Source: Nioella aestuarii (GTDB taxonomy: Bacteria; Pseudomonadota; Alphaproteobacteria; Rhodobacterales; Rhodobacteraceae). From it: DNA of 64,000 bases. The notes beneath the pieces are model-generated. The model ran no database searches and was not told the DNA's origin. It was given only the letters and a program-made list of their open reading frames with translations. Below are positions 33,327-42,210 of this stretch, one piece after another. The translations under genes were made by a program, and so were the position numbers. Position 1 is the stretch's first letter; each line of letters opens with the position of its first letter. Location: assembly GCF_050896395.1 (NCBI RefSeq), contig NZ_JBPBBA010000025.1:1-64000 (forward strand), in the 5' to 3' direction.

Positions 33327-34852
33327 CCCATGTCCTCCGCTTCCAATGTCAGGGGTGCTACCGGCACCTCCAGATCGTCTGTCCCCAGAACCTCCTGCGG
33401 CTTGGACAGCATATAGCGCGTGATCCAGATCAGCCGCTCTTCGGCGCGGGTGATGGCAACATAGGCCAGCCGTTTCCACAAGGCCTGACCAGCCTCAATT
33501 CGGCCCGTGCGGCTGGCGGCATAGATATCCGGTGCGAAGACCTGCACATCGCGCCACTGGCTGCCTTGTGCCTTGTGAATCGTCACCGCCGCCCCATGCA
33601 GAAACGTGGCCCCCATCCGCGCAGCATAGGGAATGAACGGCTCTTCCTCGTCTGGCTTTTCAATCTTGACGATGGAGGCAGCCGATAACTGAGGGCTCTC
33701 TGCCCCCACTACATGCAACCGCGAGAACCCGGGCTTTCGGCCGGGACCCATATAGACCACCTGCGCCCCCTTGATCAGTCCCCGCGCCTCCAGGTCGATG
33801 CGCTTCTTTCGGTGCTTCACCGGCAGCTCGATCCCGTCGCAAACAAGCGGCTCGCCCGGCAACAGGGCGTCCTCCGGCGCGCCATGGGCCAAGCGAAAGG
33901 CGCGGATCAGCCTAATCCGCGTGGCATTGCGCCAGACCAGAACCGGACTGCGGGCCATCAGATCGCTGTCAGCACGCGGGGCCACCACAACGCGCGGGTC
34001 ACCGCGGGCGGCGTCCTCGATCATCCGTTCAAAATCCTGGAACTCCAGGCTTGGATCGCTCAATGCATGGGCGAGGTCGAGAATGGGATTGTCCGCCTCC
34101 TGCCGGTGAATGCGCCCAAGCGTCAGCCGCGCGGGTTCCGGCAACTTGTCAAACGACATCTCACCCGATTGGCCCACGGGCGCCAACTGCGCCGGGTCAC
34201 CAAACAGGACCAACATCGGAAATATCTCTCTCAGATCATCGAACTGCTTCTGATCGAGCATGGAGCTTTCGTCGACAAACCCGATATCCAGCGGATCCTC
34301 GCGCCGTTTCCAGCCGGTGATGAAATCCGACCCGCGCAAGCCAGCTGCTGCCAATGCCGCAGGCACCGATTTATGGGCATCATAGACAGCCTTGGCCCGG
34401 TCAAGCGCCGCATCTGTCAGCGCCTCGATATCCGGTCGCTCGCCCTGCCCCGCCAGCCACTCGGCAACCTTTTCATATTCCGGGTCATAAACGGGAGTAT
34501 AGAGAATGCGGTGAATGGTGGTCGCGGGCACACCCCGCCGCCGCAGCACCGAAGCCGCCTTGTTGGTGGGGGCCAGCACCGCCAGCGTCCGCCGGTCCCT
34601 GCGCCGCTTGCCTTCCCAGTCCCCGGACACAAGGTCCACACCCGCCGCCTCCAGCGCCTTCACCAGCTCTGCCAGCAGCATGGTCTTGCCGCTGCCGGCC
34701 TTGCCGATCACCGCCATGACCTGTGCTTTGCCTTCGGCGACGGGCAGCAGCGTCTCGGCATCAAGATCCACCCCCATAGACCGCAAAACCTCGGTCAATC
34801 GGTCATAGGCGGCGGCCTGGTCTTCGGAATATGTGATGCTCTGCGCGGACAT
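33323..34852 (-). CDS. RecD-like superfamily 1 DNA helicase (AAA family)
   Basis: A 509-residue SF1B-type helicase of the Dda/RecD-like group. Visible motifs are Walker A VIGKAGSGKTMLL (about 48-60), motif Ia VLAPTNKAA, Walker B IGFVDESSML (about 187), motif III LVLFGDPAQLAPVG, and, in the C-terminal UvrD_C-like domain, AVTIHKAQGSQW and LAYVAITRAEERLIW (motif VI). It is shorter than RecD2 and has no visible N-terminal HhH domains. Start at 34852 (MSAQSITYSEDQ) after CGGAG. Its role could be replication or repair. Confidence 0.88.
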   Translation of the reverse strand: MSAQSITYSEDQAAAYDRLTEVLRSMGVDLDAETLLPVAEGKAQVMAVIGKAGSGKTMLLAELVKALEAAGVDLVSGDWEGKRRRDRRTLAVLAPTNKAASVLRRRGVPATTIHRILYTPVYDPEYEKVAEWLAGQGERPDIEALTDAALDRAKAVYDAHKSVPAALAAAGLRGSDFITGWKRREDPLDIGFVDESSMLDQKQFDDLREIFPMLVLFGDPAQLAPVGQSGEMSFDKLPEPARLTLGRIHRQEADNPILDLAHALSDPSLEFQDFERMIEDAARGDPRVVVAPRADSDLMARSPVLVWRNATRIRLIRAFRLAHGAPEDALLPGEPLVCDGIELPVKHRKKRIDLEARGLIKGAQVVYMGPGRKPGFSRLHVVGAESPQLSAASIVKIEKPDEEEPFIPYAARMGATFLHGAAVTIHKAQGSQWRDVQVFAPDIYAASRTGRIEAGQALWKRLAYVAITRAEERLIWITRYMLSKPQEVLGTDDLEVPVAPLTLEAEDMG

Positions 34853-34904
34853 GCTCCGCACCCTAGGCAAAGCCGTTCCCGGGCACCACGGCAAAACCGC
34901 CCCT

Positions 34905-34940
34905 CCCCTTCTTCTTGGCCCAAATACTCCCGCTGGAGGC
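34905..34940 (+). repeat. Intergenic repeat, copy B (36 bp)
   Basis: CCCCTTCTTCTTGGCC followed by CAAATACTCCCGCTGGAGGC, differing from copy A at 615-650 in three of 36 positions. As with copy A, the following gene (here the helicase) is transcribed from the opposite strand, about 53 bp away. Confidence 0.75.
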
Positions 34941-35089
34941 ATCCCGACCGTGCCGAAGTCGCGTCGGCCTCCCATTGCGCGCCGCACCCGCCGATATCCC
35001 GTGGCAACGCGGGCCGAGGAGGGCCCCGCAGGGGCTTGACGAGGCCCGCCCCCCGGGTGATCGCGTCAGCGAGCGCAATCCCGGTCCCC

Positions 35090-35128
35090 AAAAGAAAACC
35101 GCCCCAGGGCTCCTCCTCCCCGGGGCGG
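35090..35128 (-). terminator. Rho-independent terminator of ccr
   Basis: On the minus strand CCGCCCCGGGG (35128-35118) pairs with CCCTGGGGCGG (35109-35099) across an 8-base loop with one mismatch, then runs into TTTTCTTTT (35098-35090). It begins 24 bp after the ccr stop codon. Confidence 0.88.
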
Positions 35129-35151
35129 CTTTGCCAGAGCGTCGCGTCCGT

Positions 35152-36444
35152 TTACACGGTGGGACCAGCCTCCAGCACATCTTCGAGCGTGGTCAACCCG
35201 GTGCGCGGGGCCTGAACCAGCACCGACATGTTGCCGGGCTTATGCTCGTTGCGCAGCATCTTCATATGCGCGTCGGGCAGTTCCGCCCAGGGGAAGACCT
35301 CTGACATGCAGGGGTCGAGGCGGCGCTCCACCATAAGCTGGTTCGCGGCCATCGCCTGCTTGAGATGGGCGAAATGGCTGCCCTGCAGGCGCTTTTGGTG
35401 CATCCACATGTAGCGCACATCGAAGGTCAGGTTATAGCCCGTCGTGCCGGCACAGATCACGACCATGCCGCCTTTCTTCACCACGAAGGTAGAGACCGGG
35501 AAGGTGCTTTCGCCGGGATGTTCGAAGACCATGTCCACGTTGACGCCCTTGCCGGTGATGTCCCAGATCGCCTTTCCGAACTTGCGGGCTTCCTTGAACC
35601 ACTCGGCATATTCCGGCGTGTTCACGGTGGGCAATTGTCCCCAACACTTGAAATCGCGGCGGTTGATTACGCCCTTGGCACCCAGATTCATCACGAAATC
35701 GCGCTTGCTTTCGTCCGAGATCACGCCGATCGCGTTGGCCCCTGCCGTGTTGATCAGCTGGATCGCGTAGGAACCAAGGCCGCCCGAGGCCCCCCAGACC
35801 AGCACATTCTGGCCGGGCTTGAGGTCATGCGGCTCGTGGCCAAAGAGCATCCGGTAGGCGGTTGCCAGTGTCAGCGTGTAGCAGGCGCTTTCTTCCCAGG
35901 TCAGGTGCTTGGGCCGCGGCATCAGCTGCTGCGCCTGCACGTTTGTGAACTGCGCGAAAGAGCCGTCAGGGGTTTCATAGCCCCAGATCCGCTGCGAGGG
36001 CGAATACATCGGATCGCCACCGTTGCAGTGCTCGTCGTCGCCATCGTCCTGGTTGCAATGGATCACAACTTCGTCGCCAACCTTCCAGCGCGTGACCTTG
36101 TCGCCAACAGCCCAGACAATGCCCGACGCGTCAGAGCCCGCGATATGATAGGGCTGCTTGTGCACGTCGAACATGCTGATCGGCACACCAAGCGACGCCC
36201 AGACCCCATTGTAGTTGACCCCTGCGGCCATAACCAGAACCAGCACTTCGTGGCTGTCCAACTGGGGCACATCGACCACTTCAACCTGCATCGCGGTCGC
36301 GGGCTCGCCTTGCCGTTCCTTGCGGATTGCCCAAGCATACATTTTCTTGGGGACATATCCCATCGGAGGGATTTCACCCAACTCATAAAGATCTTTCTCA
36401 GGCGCGTCGTAGCTTGCGATCGCGGGGTTGCTGTCCAATGCCAT
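35152..36444 (-). CDS. ccr: Crotonyl-CoA carboxylase/reductase
   Basis: Key enzyme of the ethylmalonyl-CoA pathway: NADPH-dependent reductive carboxylation of crotonyl-CoA to (2S)-ethylmalonyl-CoA. The 430-residue MDR-family protein matches the R. sphaeroides enzyme closely as I remember it: YHIAGSDASGIVWAVGD, VVIHCNQDDGDDE, IWGYETPDGSFAQFT, the nucleotide loop VLVWGASGGLGSYAIQL, and the carboxylase-specific WMHQKRLQGSHFA. I start at 36444 (MALDSNPAIASYDAP) with GGAGGAG upstream. An ATG at 36483 also has a well-spaced AGGAG and sits on a CGGAATgATTCCG palindrome, so a 13-residue extension is possible. Ends at a strong terminator. Confidence 0.97.
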   Translation of the reverse strand: MALDSNPAIASYDAPEKDLYELGEIPPMGYVPKKMYAWAIRKERQGEPATAMQVEVVDVPQLDSHEVLVLVMAAGVNYNGVWASLGVPISMFDVHKQPYHIAGSDASGIVWAVGDKVTRWKVGDEVVIHCNQDDGDDEHCNGGDPMYSPSQRIWGYETPDGSFAQFTNVQAQQLMPRPKHLTWEESACYTLTLATAYRMLFGHEPHDLKPGQNVLVWGASGGLGSYAIQLINTAGANAIGVISDESKRDFVMNLGAKGVINRRDFKCWGQLPTVNTPEYAEWFKEARKFGKAIWDITGKGVNVDMVFEHPGESTFPVSTFVVKKGGMVVICAGTTGYNLTFDVRYMWMHQKRLQGSHFAHLKQAMAANQLMVERRLDPCMSEVFPWAELPDAHMKMLRNEHKPGNMSVLVQAPRTGLTTLEDVLEAGPTV

Positions 36445-36556
36445 CAGCTCCTCCAGGGTCAAGTTTCTGCGGCGCGGAATCATTCCGTGCTCCTGCAGAA
36501 AGTCCTAATAAGGCCCGCGCAACTATGCAACCCGAAATTGGGGTGTTTGTGAAATA

Positions 36557-37951
36557 TTATGTCGCGGAGGATTTTTGTGGAAGGATTTCACCTGGAAAAT
36601 CCCCCAAAATCGGGCTCACAGACCGTGCATAGAAGGCCACAAGGCGCTCACCCTCTTCGGTCAGGGTAAAAGAATCACCCTGCATCTGCAGAATTCGACG
36701 CCCATCCAGGGTCTTGAGAGCGGCCTCGATCGTGTAGGGCAGATCGCGTTTAGGCAGGAAGACGGGTGCCCCTGCAGCCAAGGCGCGCTCGAACCGGTCC
36801 TGAATTGCCGATAGAAGCGCTTCCTGGCTGCGAATGCCCGATGCCATAGCATGGGCGATGACCGGGAAGGGCACTACCGGCATGACGCTGCCGATCCGGG
36901 CCATCAGGTCCTGCCCCAGCAGATCGGCCTGGCTGTCATGTTCGGCCATGAACTCGGACAAGCTGACTGGCACCCCAAAGCTGACCGCGGCCATGCCGAA
37001 ACGCGTGGCCTGCCGGGTCAGTTTCTGCCAGACCAGAAGCCGCAGATAGCGAAAGATGGGTTTCAGTGAGAACCGGAATCCGCGCCCGCCCTCGGCATGG
37101 ATCAGATTGCGATCCTCCATCACCCGGTCGTAGTTGATGGCAACAGGAACGAAGACAACATCGCGGCTGTGTCCCGGTTTGAACCCGTCGATGATGTACG
37201 ACAGAAGCCCCAGTTTCGGTTCGCGCAGCGCGCCCGTTCTGGTCAGCCCACCTTCGGGGAAAACCGCCTGCGTCACGCCCGCTTCGGTCGCCATCTGCAC
37301 GTAGCGCGCCAGCACTTTGCGATAGAGCGGGTTGTTGTGGCGGCGGCGGATGAAGTAGCCGCCAAGCGACTTGATGAGCGGCTGCAAGGGCCAGACCCGC
37401 GCCCATTCGCCCACGGCATAGGCCAGCGCCGAGCGTTCGGCAGCAAGCCATGTGACCAACACGTAATCCATGTTCGAACGGTGGTTCATCACGAAGATCA
37501 CAGTCTTATCCTTGCCTATCCCCTCCAGCGCAGCTGCGTTCGCGGCCCCAACCCGCACTTTGTAAAGTGAACGGGACAGGAAGCGCGCGGCGCGGATGGC
37601 AAAGGCGAAATAGGTAAAGGCGGAGAATGACGGCACTATCTCTCGCGCATAGCGTTCGGCGGTCTGCGCGGCCACGTCTTCTCGAATGCCGCGTTCGCGC
37701 GCGAAATCCAGAACCGCCTGTGCAACCTCAGGATCATATCGCAGCCGCAGAATGGTGTCGCGACGGCGGGCCAGTTTGAACGGCTGGATCGGATAGGTCA
37801 GCCGCTGGTTCAATCGCTCGACAGCCCGTTCCAGGCGACGGCGCAGATACCAGCGAACAGATGGCATCAGAACCCGATCCAACGCCGTGACCGCCGCAAA
37901 AAGCAGCACCAGAATCAGCAACCATGCCGGAACTTGGATCATATTGGTCAT
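36557..37951 (-). CDS. PlsB-like glycerol-phosphate / lysophosphatidate acyltransferase
   Basis: A 464-residue acyltransferase. It has one N-terminal membrane helix (VPAWLLILVLLFAAVTALD), then acyltransferase block I in VMNHRSNMDYVLVTW (about 155-169, the HxxxxD catalytic pair), block II GGYFIRRRHNNPLY, block III FPEGGLTRTGAL (about 232-243) and block IV VFVPVAINYDR. The block sequences are PlsB-like rather than PlsC-like. It is next to ccr on the same strand, 112 bp away, and divergent from the methyltransferase. From memory this gene lies between ccr and ecm in other Rhodobacteraceae, so a link to the pathway is suggested by context only. Start uncertain (37951 or 37942). Confidence 0.83.
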   Translation of the reverse strand: MTNMIQVPAWLLILVLLFAAVTALDRVLMPSVRWYLRRRLERAVERLNQRLTYPIQPFKLARRRDTILRLRYDPEVAQAVLDFARERGIREDVAAQTAERYAREIVPSFSAFTYFAFAIRAARFLSRSLYKVRVGAANAAALEGIGKDKTVIFVMNHRSNMDYVLVTWLAAERSALAYAVGEWARVWPLQPLIKSLGGYFIRRRHNNPLYRKVLARYVQMATEAGVTQAVFPEGGLTRTGALREPKLGLLSYIIDGFKPGHSRDVVFVPVAINYDRVMEDRNLIHAEGGRGFRFSLKPIFRYLRLLVWQKLTRQATRFGMAAVSFGVPVSLSEFMAEHDSQADLLGQDLMARIGSVMPVVPFPVIAHAMASGIRSQEALLSAIQDRFERALAAGAPVFLPKRDLPYTIEAALKTLDGRRILQMQGDSFTLTEEGERLVAFYARSVSPILGDFPGEILPQKSSAT

Positions 37952-38062
37952 CCGGGGAACGGTGGCAGGAAACGCGAGGCGCTTCAATCCAAGACCGCAG
38001 CGGGGATACGGCCTTGACCGCCGCCGGGGATTCCCGGCTACACTGCCCTGAAAGGAGACCCC

Positions 38063-38683
38063 ATGCCCAAACCGGATCTCGACAGCGCCTATGCGCTTGG
38101 TGGCAAGGACGAAACCCGCGAATTCTACAAGGAATGGGCGGAAAGCTATGACCAGACCTTTGCCGAGGATCGTGGCTATCGTTCACCCGGCGAGGTTGCG
38201 CGCCGGTTTCTTGCGGCAGCTGAGGGAAATGAACCGGTTCTGGATGTTGGGGCGGGCACCGGGTTAATCGGTGCTGAACTGACTGGCGTCACAATCGACG
38301 CGCTGGATCTGTCGCCCGACATGTTGGCCGTTGCAGGGCGCAAAGGCGTCTACAGAAACCTCATCACTGCAGACCTGACCGGGCCACTGGATATCGAAAC
38401 CGCCAGCTATGGCGGCATCGTGTCCTCGGGCACGTTCACCCATGGTCATGTCGGCCCCGTCTGCCTGCCAGAGCTGATGCGCATTGCTCGGCCGGGTGCG
38501 CTGTTCATCTGCACCGTGATCCCATCGGTCTATGACAGCGCCGGCTTTGGGTCCGCACTTGCTCAGTTGGTGGCTGACGGGCAGATCACGCCGATCCGGT
38601 TTCATGACTTCAGGATTTACGACAAGGCCGACGACGCCCATGGCGATCAGCACGGGCTGATCATGGAGTTCCACCGTCTCTGA
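38063..38683 (+). CDS. Class I SAM-dependent methyltransferase
   Basis: A 206-residue Rossmann-fold methyltransferase. The SAM-binding motif I is VLDVGAGTGLIGAEL (about 59-73), the acidic end of strand 2 is in IDALDLSPDML, and motif IV is in SGTFTHGHVGP, which replaces the usual Asp-rich stretch. GGAG is placed well before the ATG. It lies between the acyltransferase and ecm, an arrangement I recall from other Rhodobacteraceae. Substrate unknown. Confidence 0.83.
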   Translation: MPKPDLDSAYALGGKDETREFYKEWAESYDQTFAEDRGYRSPGEVARRFLAAAEGNEPVLDVGAGTGLIGAELTGVTIDALDLSPDMLAVAGRKGVYRNLITADLTGPLDIETASYGGIVSSGTFTHGHVGPVCLPELMRIARPGALFICTVIPSVYDSAGFGSALAQLVADGQITPIRFHDFRIYDKADDAHGDQHGLIMEFHRL

Positions 38684-38747
38684 TCCGCCAGTGCAGGTGC
38701 AGAATAGCAGCGCAGCATCTTTTCCGGTCTCGCCGCGATGCAGCGAG

Positions 38748-38777
38748 TTGACGGCGCATTAAAATTCCCGATATACC
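38748..38777 (+). promoter_or_regulatory. Candidate sigma-70 promoter of ecm
   Basis: TTGACG (38748-38753) and TATACC (38772-38777) are 18 bp apart and end 46 bp before the ecm ATG. Matches to consensus are 5/6 and 4/6, within a locally AT-rich patch. Confidence 0.55.
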
Positions 38778-38823
38778 CGTCCTGACGAAATAAGATTACC
38801 GATCTGGATTCGGAGGCCGCCTG

Positions 38824-40791
38824 ATGACCGAGACACATAAAGACCGCCCATGGCTCATTCGCACCTATGCCGGGCACTCGACCGCCAAGGCCTCCAATGC
38901 TCTCTATCGTGGCAACCTTGCCAAGGGGCAAACCGGTCTTTCGGTGGCCTTCGATCTGCCGACGCAGACAGGCTATGACAGCGACCACGAACTGGCACGC
39001 GGCGAGGTGGGCAAGGTCGGTGTGCCGGTCTGCCACCTTGGGGACATGCGGGCACTATTCGATCAGATCCCGCTGGAACAGATGAACACCTCGATGACGA
39101 TCAACGCCACGGCGCCGTGGCTCTTGTCACTCTATATCGCGGTGGCCGAGGAACAGGGCGCCGATATCTCCAAGCTTCAGGGCACCGTCCAGAACGACCT
39201 GATCAAGGAATACCTTTCCCGCGGAACCTATGTCTGCCCGCCGAAACCGTCGCTGAAAATGATCGCTGACGTTGCGGAATACTGCTACACCAACGTTCCG
39301 AAATGGAACCCGATGAACGTGTGTTCCTATCACCTGCAAGAGGCAGGCGCGACGCCGGAACAGGAACTGGCCTTTGCGCTGGCCACTGGCATCGCGGTGC
39401 TCGACGCGCTGCAACCACGGGTTCCGGCAGAGGATTTCCCGGCTCTTTGCGGCCGTATCAGCTTCTTCGTGAATGCAGGGATCCGCTTCGTCACCGAGAT
39501 GTGCAAGATGCGCGCGTTCGTGGATCTTTGGGACGAAATCCTGCTGGAGCGCTATGGCGTGCAGGACCCGAAGTTCCGCCGTTTCCGCTATGGGGTGCAG
39601 GTGAACTCCCTCGGCCTGACCGAGCAGCAGCCGGAAAACAACGTCTACCGTATCCTGATCGAGATGCTGGCCGTGACCCTGTCGAAAAAGGCCCGCGCCC
39701 GTGCCGTACAATTGCCCGCCTGGAACGAAGCGCTTGGCCTGCCCCGGCCCTGGGACCAGCAATGGTCGATGCGGATGCAGCAGATCATGGCGTTCGAGAC
39801 CGATCTCTTGGAATATGGCGACCTCTTCGACGGAAACCCGGTGGTGGATGCCAAGGTCGAAGCGCTGAAAGACGGCGCGCGGGCGGAACTGGCCAATCTC
39901 GATTCCATGGGCGGGGCGATTGCCGCTATCGAATATATGAAAGGCCGCCTGGTTGAATCGAATGCCGACCGGGTGAACGGGATCGAGCGGGGGGATACCG
40001 TGGTTGTCGGGGTGAACAAGTACACGGAAACCGAGCCTTCGCCGCTCATGGACGCGGATGGCGGGATCATGACCGTCGATCCCGGCGTGGAAACCGACCA
40101 GATCGACCGGCTGAATGCATGGCGCGGCGATCGGGACAATGAGGCCGTCAAGGCCGCGCTGGAGGACCTGCGCGCGGCAGCGGCCGCCGGGGACAACATC
40201 ATGCCCGCCTCTATCGCAGCTGCAAAAGCCGGGGCCACAACGGGTGAATGGGCGGGCGTGATGCGCGTCGTCCATGGCGAATATCGCGGACCCACCGGAG
40301 TTTCGCGCGCCGTGTCGAACAAGACCGAAGGCTTGGACGACATCCGAGATGCCGTCGATGCCGTTTCGGACAGCCTCGGGCGGCGGTTGAAATTCCTTGT
40401 GGGAAAACCCGGTCTTGATGGGCACTCCAATGGCGCGGAACAGATTGCCTTCCGCGCCCGCGATTGCGGCATGGATATCTCTTACGAGGGCATTCGCCTG
40501 TCGCCACAGCAGATCGTGGATGCAGCCAAGGCCGAAGATCCACATGTGATCGGTCTGTCGATCCTATCGGGCAGCCACATTCCGCTTATTGGTGACGTGA
40601 TGGCCAGATTGCAGGCCGAAGGATTGGGGCACATTCCGGTAATGGTTGGTGGGATCATTCCCGAAGAGGATGAAAAAACCCTTCTTGCCTGCGGAGTTGC
40701 CCGGGTTTACACGCCAAAAGACTTCGAGCTGAATCGCATCATGATGGATATCGTCCAGCTCGTTGCACCCGCCTCTGCCGCTGCGGAATAA
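38824..40791 (+). CDS. ecm: Ethylmalonyl-CoA mutase (B12-dependent)
   Basis: Rearranges (2R)-ethylmalonyl-CoA to (2S)-methylsuccinyl-CoA in the ethylmalonyl-CoA pathway. The 655-residue single-chain mutase begins with an acyl-CoA mutase barrel (YAGHSTAKASNALYRGNLAK, then GLSVAFDLPTQTGYDSDHEL). It ends in a B12-binding domain with the base-off motif GLDGHSNGAEQ (DxHxxG, about 535), GLSILSGSH and VMVGGIIP. The short N-terminus and the sequence around NATAPWLLSLY fit the Ecm branch rather than methylmalonyl-CoA mutase. CGGAGG lies seven bases before the ATG. cobU at the left of the window serves the same cofactor. Confidence 0.94.
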   Translation: MTETHKDRPWLIRTYAGHSTAKASNALYRGNLAKGQTGLSVAFDLPTQTGYDSDHELARGEVGKVGVPVCHLGDMRALFDQIPLEQMNTSMTINATAPWLLSLYIAVAEEQGADISKLQGTVQNDLIKEYLSRGTYVCPPKPSLKMIADVAEYCYTNVPKWNPMNVCSYHLQEAGATPEQELAFALATGIAVLDALQPRVPAEDFPALCGRISFFVNAGIRFVTEMCKMRAFVDLWDEILLERYGVQDPKFRRFRYGVQVNSLGLTEQQPENNVYRILIEMLAVTLSKKARARAVQLPAWNEALGLPRPWDQQWSMRMQQIMAFETDLLEYGDLFDGNPVVDAKVEALKDGARAELANLDSMGGAIAAIEYMKGRLVESNADRVNGIERGDTVVVGVNKYTETEPSPLMDADGGIMTVDPGVETDQIDRLNAWRGDRDNEAVKAALEDLRAAAAAGDNIMPASIAAAKAGATTGEWAGVMRVVHGEYRGPTGVSRAVSNKTEGLDDIRDAVDAVSDSLGRRLKFLVGKPGLDGHSNGAEQIAFRARDCGMDISYEGIRLSPQQIVDAAKAEDPHVIGLSILSGSHIPLIGDVMARLQAEGLGHIPVMVGGIIPEEDEKTLLACGVARVYTPKDFELNRIMMDIVQLVAPASAAAE

Positions 40792-40956
40792 GGCAACCTA
40801 TCTAATTAGACAGTTCTACCAGCCCATTCCAGTGGCGGGCCATTTATCATTGGCTCCACACGACCTATACTTTTCGACAGGTCGGTCTATTTAATATTGA
40901 ATACACCGATTTTGGTAATTAACAAAATAAATAGTCAAACTCGGGAGAATGAAAAA

Positions 40957-41265
40957 ATGGCAATCGACCTCGAATCGATGTCCAAAGACGAATTGCAATC
41001 GCTCAAGAAGAATGTCGACAAAGCGCTCGTTAGCTTTGAAAAACGTCAGCGCGAAGCTGCGCTTGCCGCCGCCCAGAAAGCCGCGCAGGAACATGGCTTC
41101 TCCTTGGATGAGATCCTTGGAAAGAAAGCCGCCGGGAAAACCTCTGTTCCTAAATATCGCAACCCGAACGACGCCTCCCAAACCTGGAGCGGTCGTGGAC
41201 GCCAGCCAGCCTGGTACAAGGAAGCAGTCAATTCCGGCACCAATCCGGCGGATCTGGAAATCTGA
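40957..41265 (+). CDS. H-NS family nucleoid-associated protein (HvrA/Spb-like)
   Basis: A 102-residue H-NS-type DNA-binding protein. An N-terminal coiled-coil dimerisation segment (LESMSKDELQSLKKNVDKAL to about residue 50) leads to the C-terminal AT-hook-like DNA-binding core YRNPNDASQTWSGRGRQPAW (about 66-85). Homologues in Rhodobacter (HvrA, Spb) tune photosynthesis and other genes. The upstream 165 bp is unusually AT-rich for this genome, fitting autoregulation by an AT-binding protein. TTGAAT...TAACAA (40898-40926, 17-bp spacer) is a weak promoter candidate. A strong terminator follows. Confidence 0.93.
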   Translation: MAIDLESMSKDELQSLKKNVDKALVSFEKRQREAALAAAQKAAQEHGFSLDEILGKKAAGKTSVPKYRNPNDASQTWSGRGRQPAWYKEAVNSGTNPADLEI

Positions 41266-41291
41266 TCCATTGGATTAATAGCGATTAATCA

Positions 41292-41334
41292 ACACCCCGG
41301 GCCTTTCATAGAATTGGCCCGGGGTGTTTCGTTT
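41292..41334 (+). terminator. Rho-independent terminator of the H-NS gene
   Basis: ACACCCCGGGCC (41292-41303) and GGCCCGGGGTGT (41316-41327) form a perfect 12-bp stem with a 12-base loop, followed by TTCGTTT. Confidence 0.93.
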
Positions 41335-41425
41335 CCGGGATCGCGGGAAGGATCTTTCATCTTTCCTATTCCAAAAGTCTCGGGCAGGATGCCGGTCAAC
41401 CAAGAACAAATAACCAGGAAGCTCG

Positions 41426-42130
41426 ATGACTGTTCATATCAGCGCCGCCCCCGGAGATATCGCCGAAACCGTCCTGATGCCGGGCGACCCCCTGCGCGCC
41501 AAATGGGCGGCGGAGACGTTTCTGGATGACCCCGTTTGCGTTAACGAGACCCGCGGGATGCTGGGATTCACGGGCCATTGGAATGGCAACCGTGTCACCA
41601 TTCAGGGGTCGGGCATGGGCATGCCGAGCCTGTCCATCTACGCAAATGAGTTGATCCGCGACTATGGGGCCAAGACGCTTATTCGGATCGGATCTGCAGG
41701 AGGTATGCAGCCTCAGGTGAAACTGCGCGACGTGGTGCTCGCAATGACGACCTCATCGCTGTCCACCCCCTCTCGCGGTATCTTCAAGGAATTGAACTTT
41801 GCGCCTTGCGCCGATTACGGGCTGCTTCAGGCGGCTTTTGCGGCAGCACAGAAGTTGGATTGCGGTGTTCACGTCGGTGGGATCTACTCTTCGGACGTTT
41901 TCTATGACGAACGCCCCGATCTGAACGATCAGATGACCCGCCATGGCATTCTGGCGGTCGAGATGGAGGCGGCAGAGCTCTATACCCTTGCCGCCCGCTA
42001 TGGCTGCCGCGCTTTGGCTGTTCTGACGATCTCTGACCACCTGCAAACGCACGAGGCATTGCCAGCGTCTGACCGGCAGTCAAGCTTTGCGGATATGGTT
42101 CAGATTGCCCTGGAAGCTGCCTTTGCCTGA
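41426..42130 (+). CDS. deoD: Purine nucleoside phosphorylase, hexameric type
   Basis: Phosphorolysis of purine (deoxy)nucleosides. The 234-residue protein has the DeoD pattern: VLMPGDPLRAKWAAE (about 17-31), QGSGMGMPSLSIY with the ribose/phosphate site, RIGSAGGMQ and the base-binding VEMEAAELYTLAARYG (about 178-193), ending with LTISDHLQ (the catalytic Asp). AGGAAG is seven bases before the ATG. It complements the trimeric-type phosphorylase at 28.2 kb. Converges with the decarboxylase gene across two strong hairpins. Confidence 0.94.
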   Translation: MTVHISAAPGDIAETVLMPGDPLRAKWAAETFLDDPVCVNETRGMLGFTGHWNGNRVTIQGSGMGMPSLSIYANELIRDYGAKTLIRIGSAGGMQPQVKLRDVVLAMTTSSLSTPSRGIFKELNFAPCADYGLLQAAFAAAQKLDCGVHVGGIYSSDVFYDERPDLNDQMTRHGILAVEMEAAELYTLAARYGCRALAVLTISDHLQTHEALPASDRQSSFADMVQIALEAAFA

Positions 42131-42132
42131 CG

Positions 42133-42201
42133 CACCAAGACTTTTGCGGTAAAAGTCTTGGTGGCCGCGACCTCAAAATCCTTGTGGCAAGAATTTTGAG
42201 G
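42133..42201. terminator. Paired hairpins between convergent deoD and decarboxylase genes
   Basis: The first hairpin is CACCAAGACTTTT (42133-42145) with AAAAGTCTTGGTG (42151-42163), a perfect 13-bp stem and 5-base loop. The second is CCTCAAAATCCTTG (42171-42184) with CAAGAATTTTGAGG (42188-42201), 13 of 14 paired across a 3-base loop. Because A and T runs lie inside the arms, each can terminate from either direction. One probably serves deoD and the other the decarboxylase. Confidence 0.82.
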
Positions 42202-42210
42202 CTACGGAAT

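Larger units (their letters stand above)
34853..35151. other. 299-bp gene-free stretch between the helicase and ccr genes
   Basis: It contains the ccr terminator (35090-35128), intergenic repeat copy B (34905-34940) and, between them, GC-rich sequence with short imperfect palindromes. No protein-like ORF is evident. Any helicase promoter should be near the left end, but I see no convincing -35/-10 pair. Confidence 0.6.

Noticed and set aside
36500..36530. TTGC/GCAA motifs upstream of ccr and mcl2 as a possible common short-chain acyl-CoA regulator site
   Set aside because: The shared core (about GCAACT with TGCA) is too short and its spacing differs between the two. I could not find it before ecm or mch.
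40896..40956. Possible AT-rich foreign insert around the H-NS gene
   Set aside because: The low GC is limited to about 160 bp of promoter region. The gene itself is a normal Rhodobacteraceae type, and autoregulation explains the AT richness.
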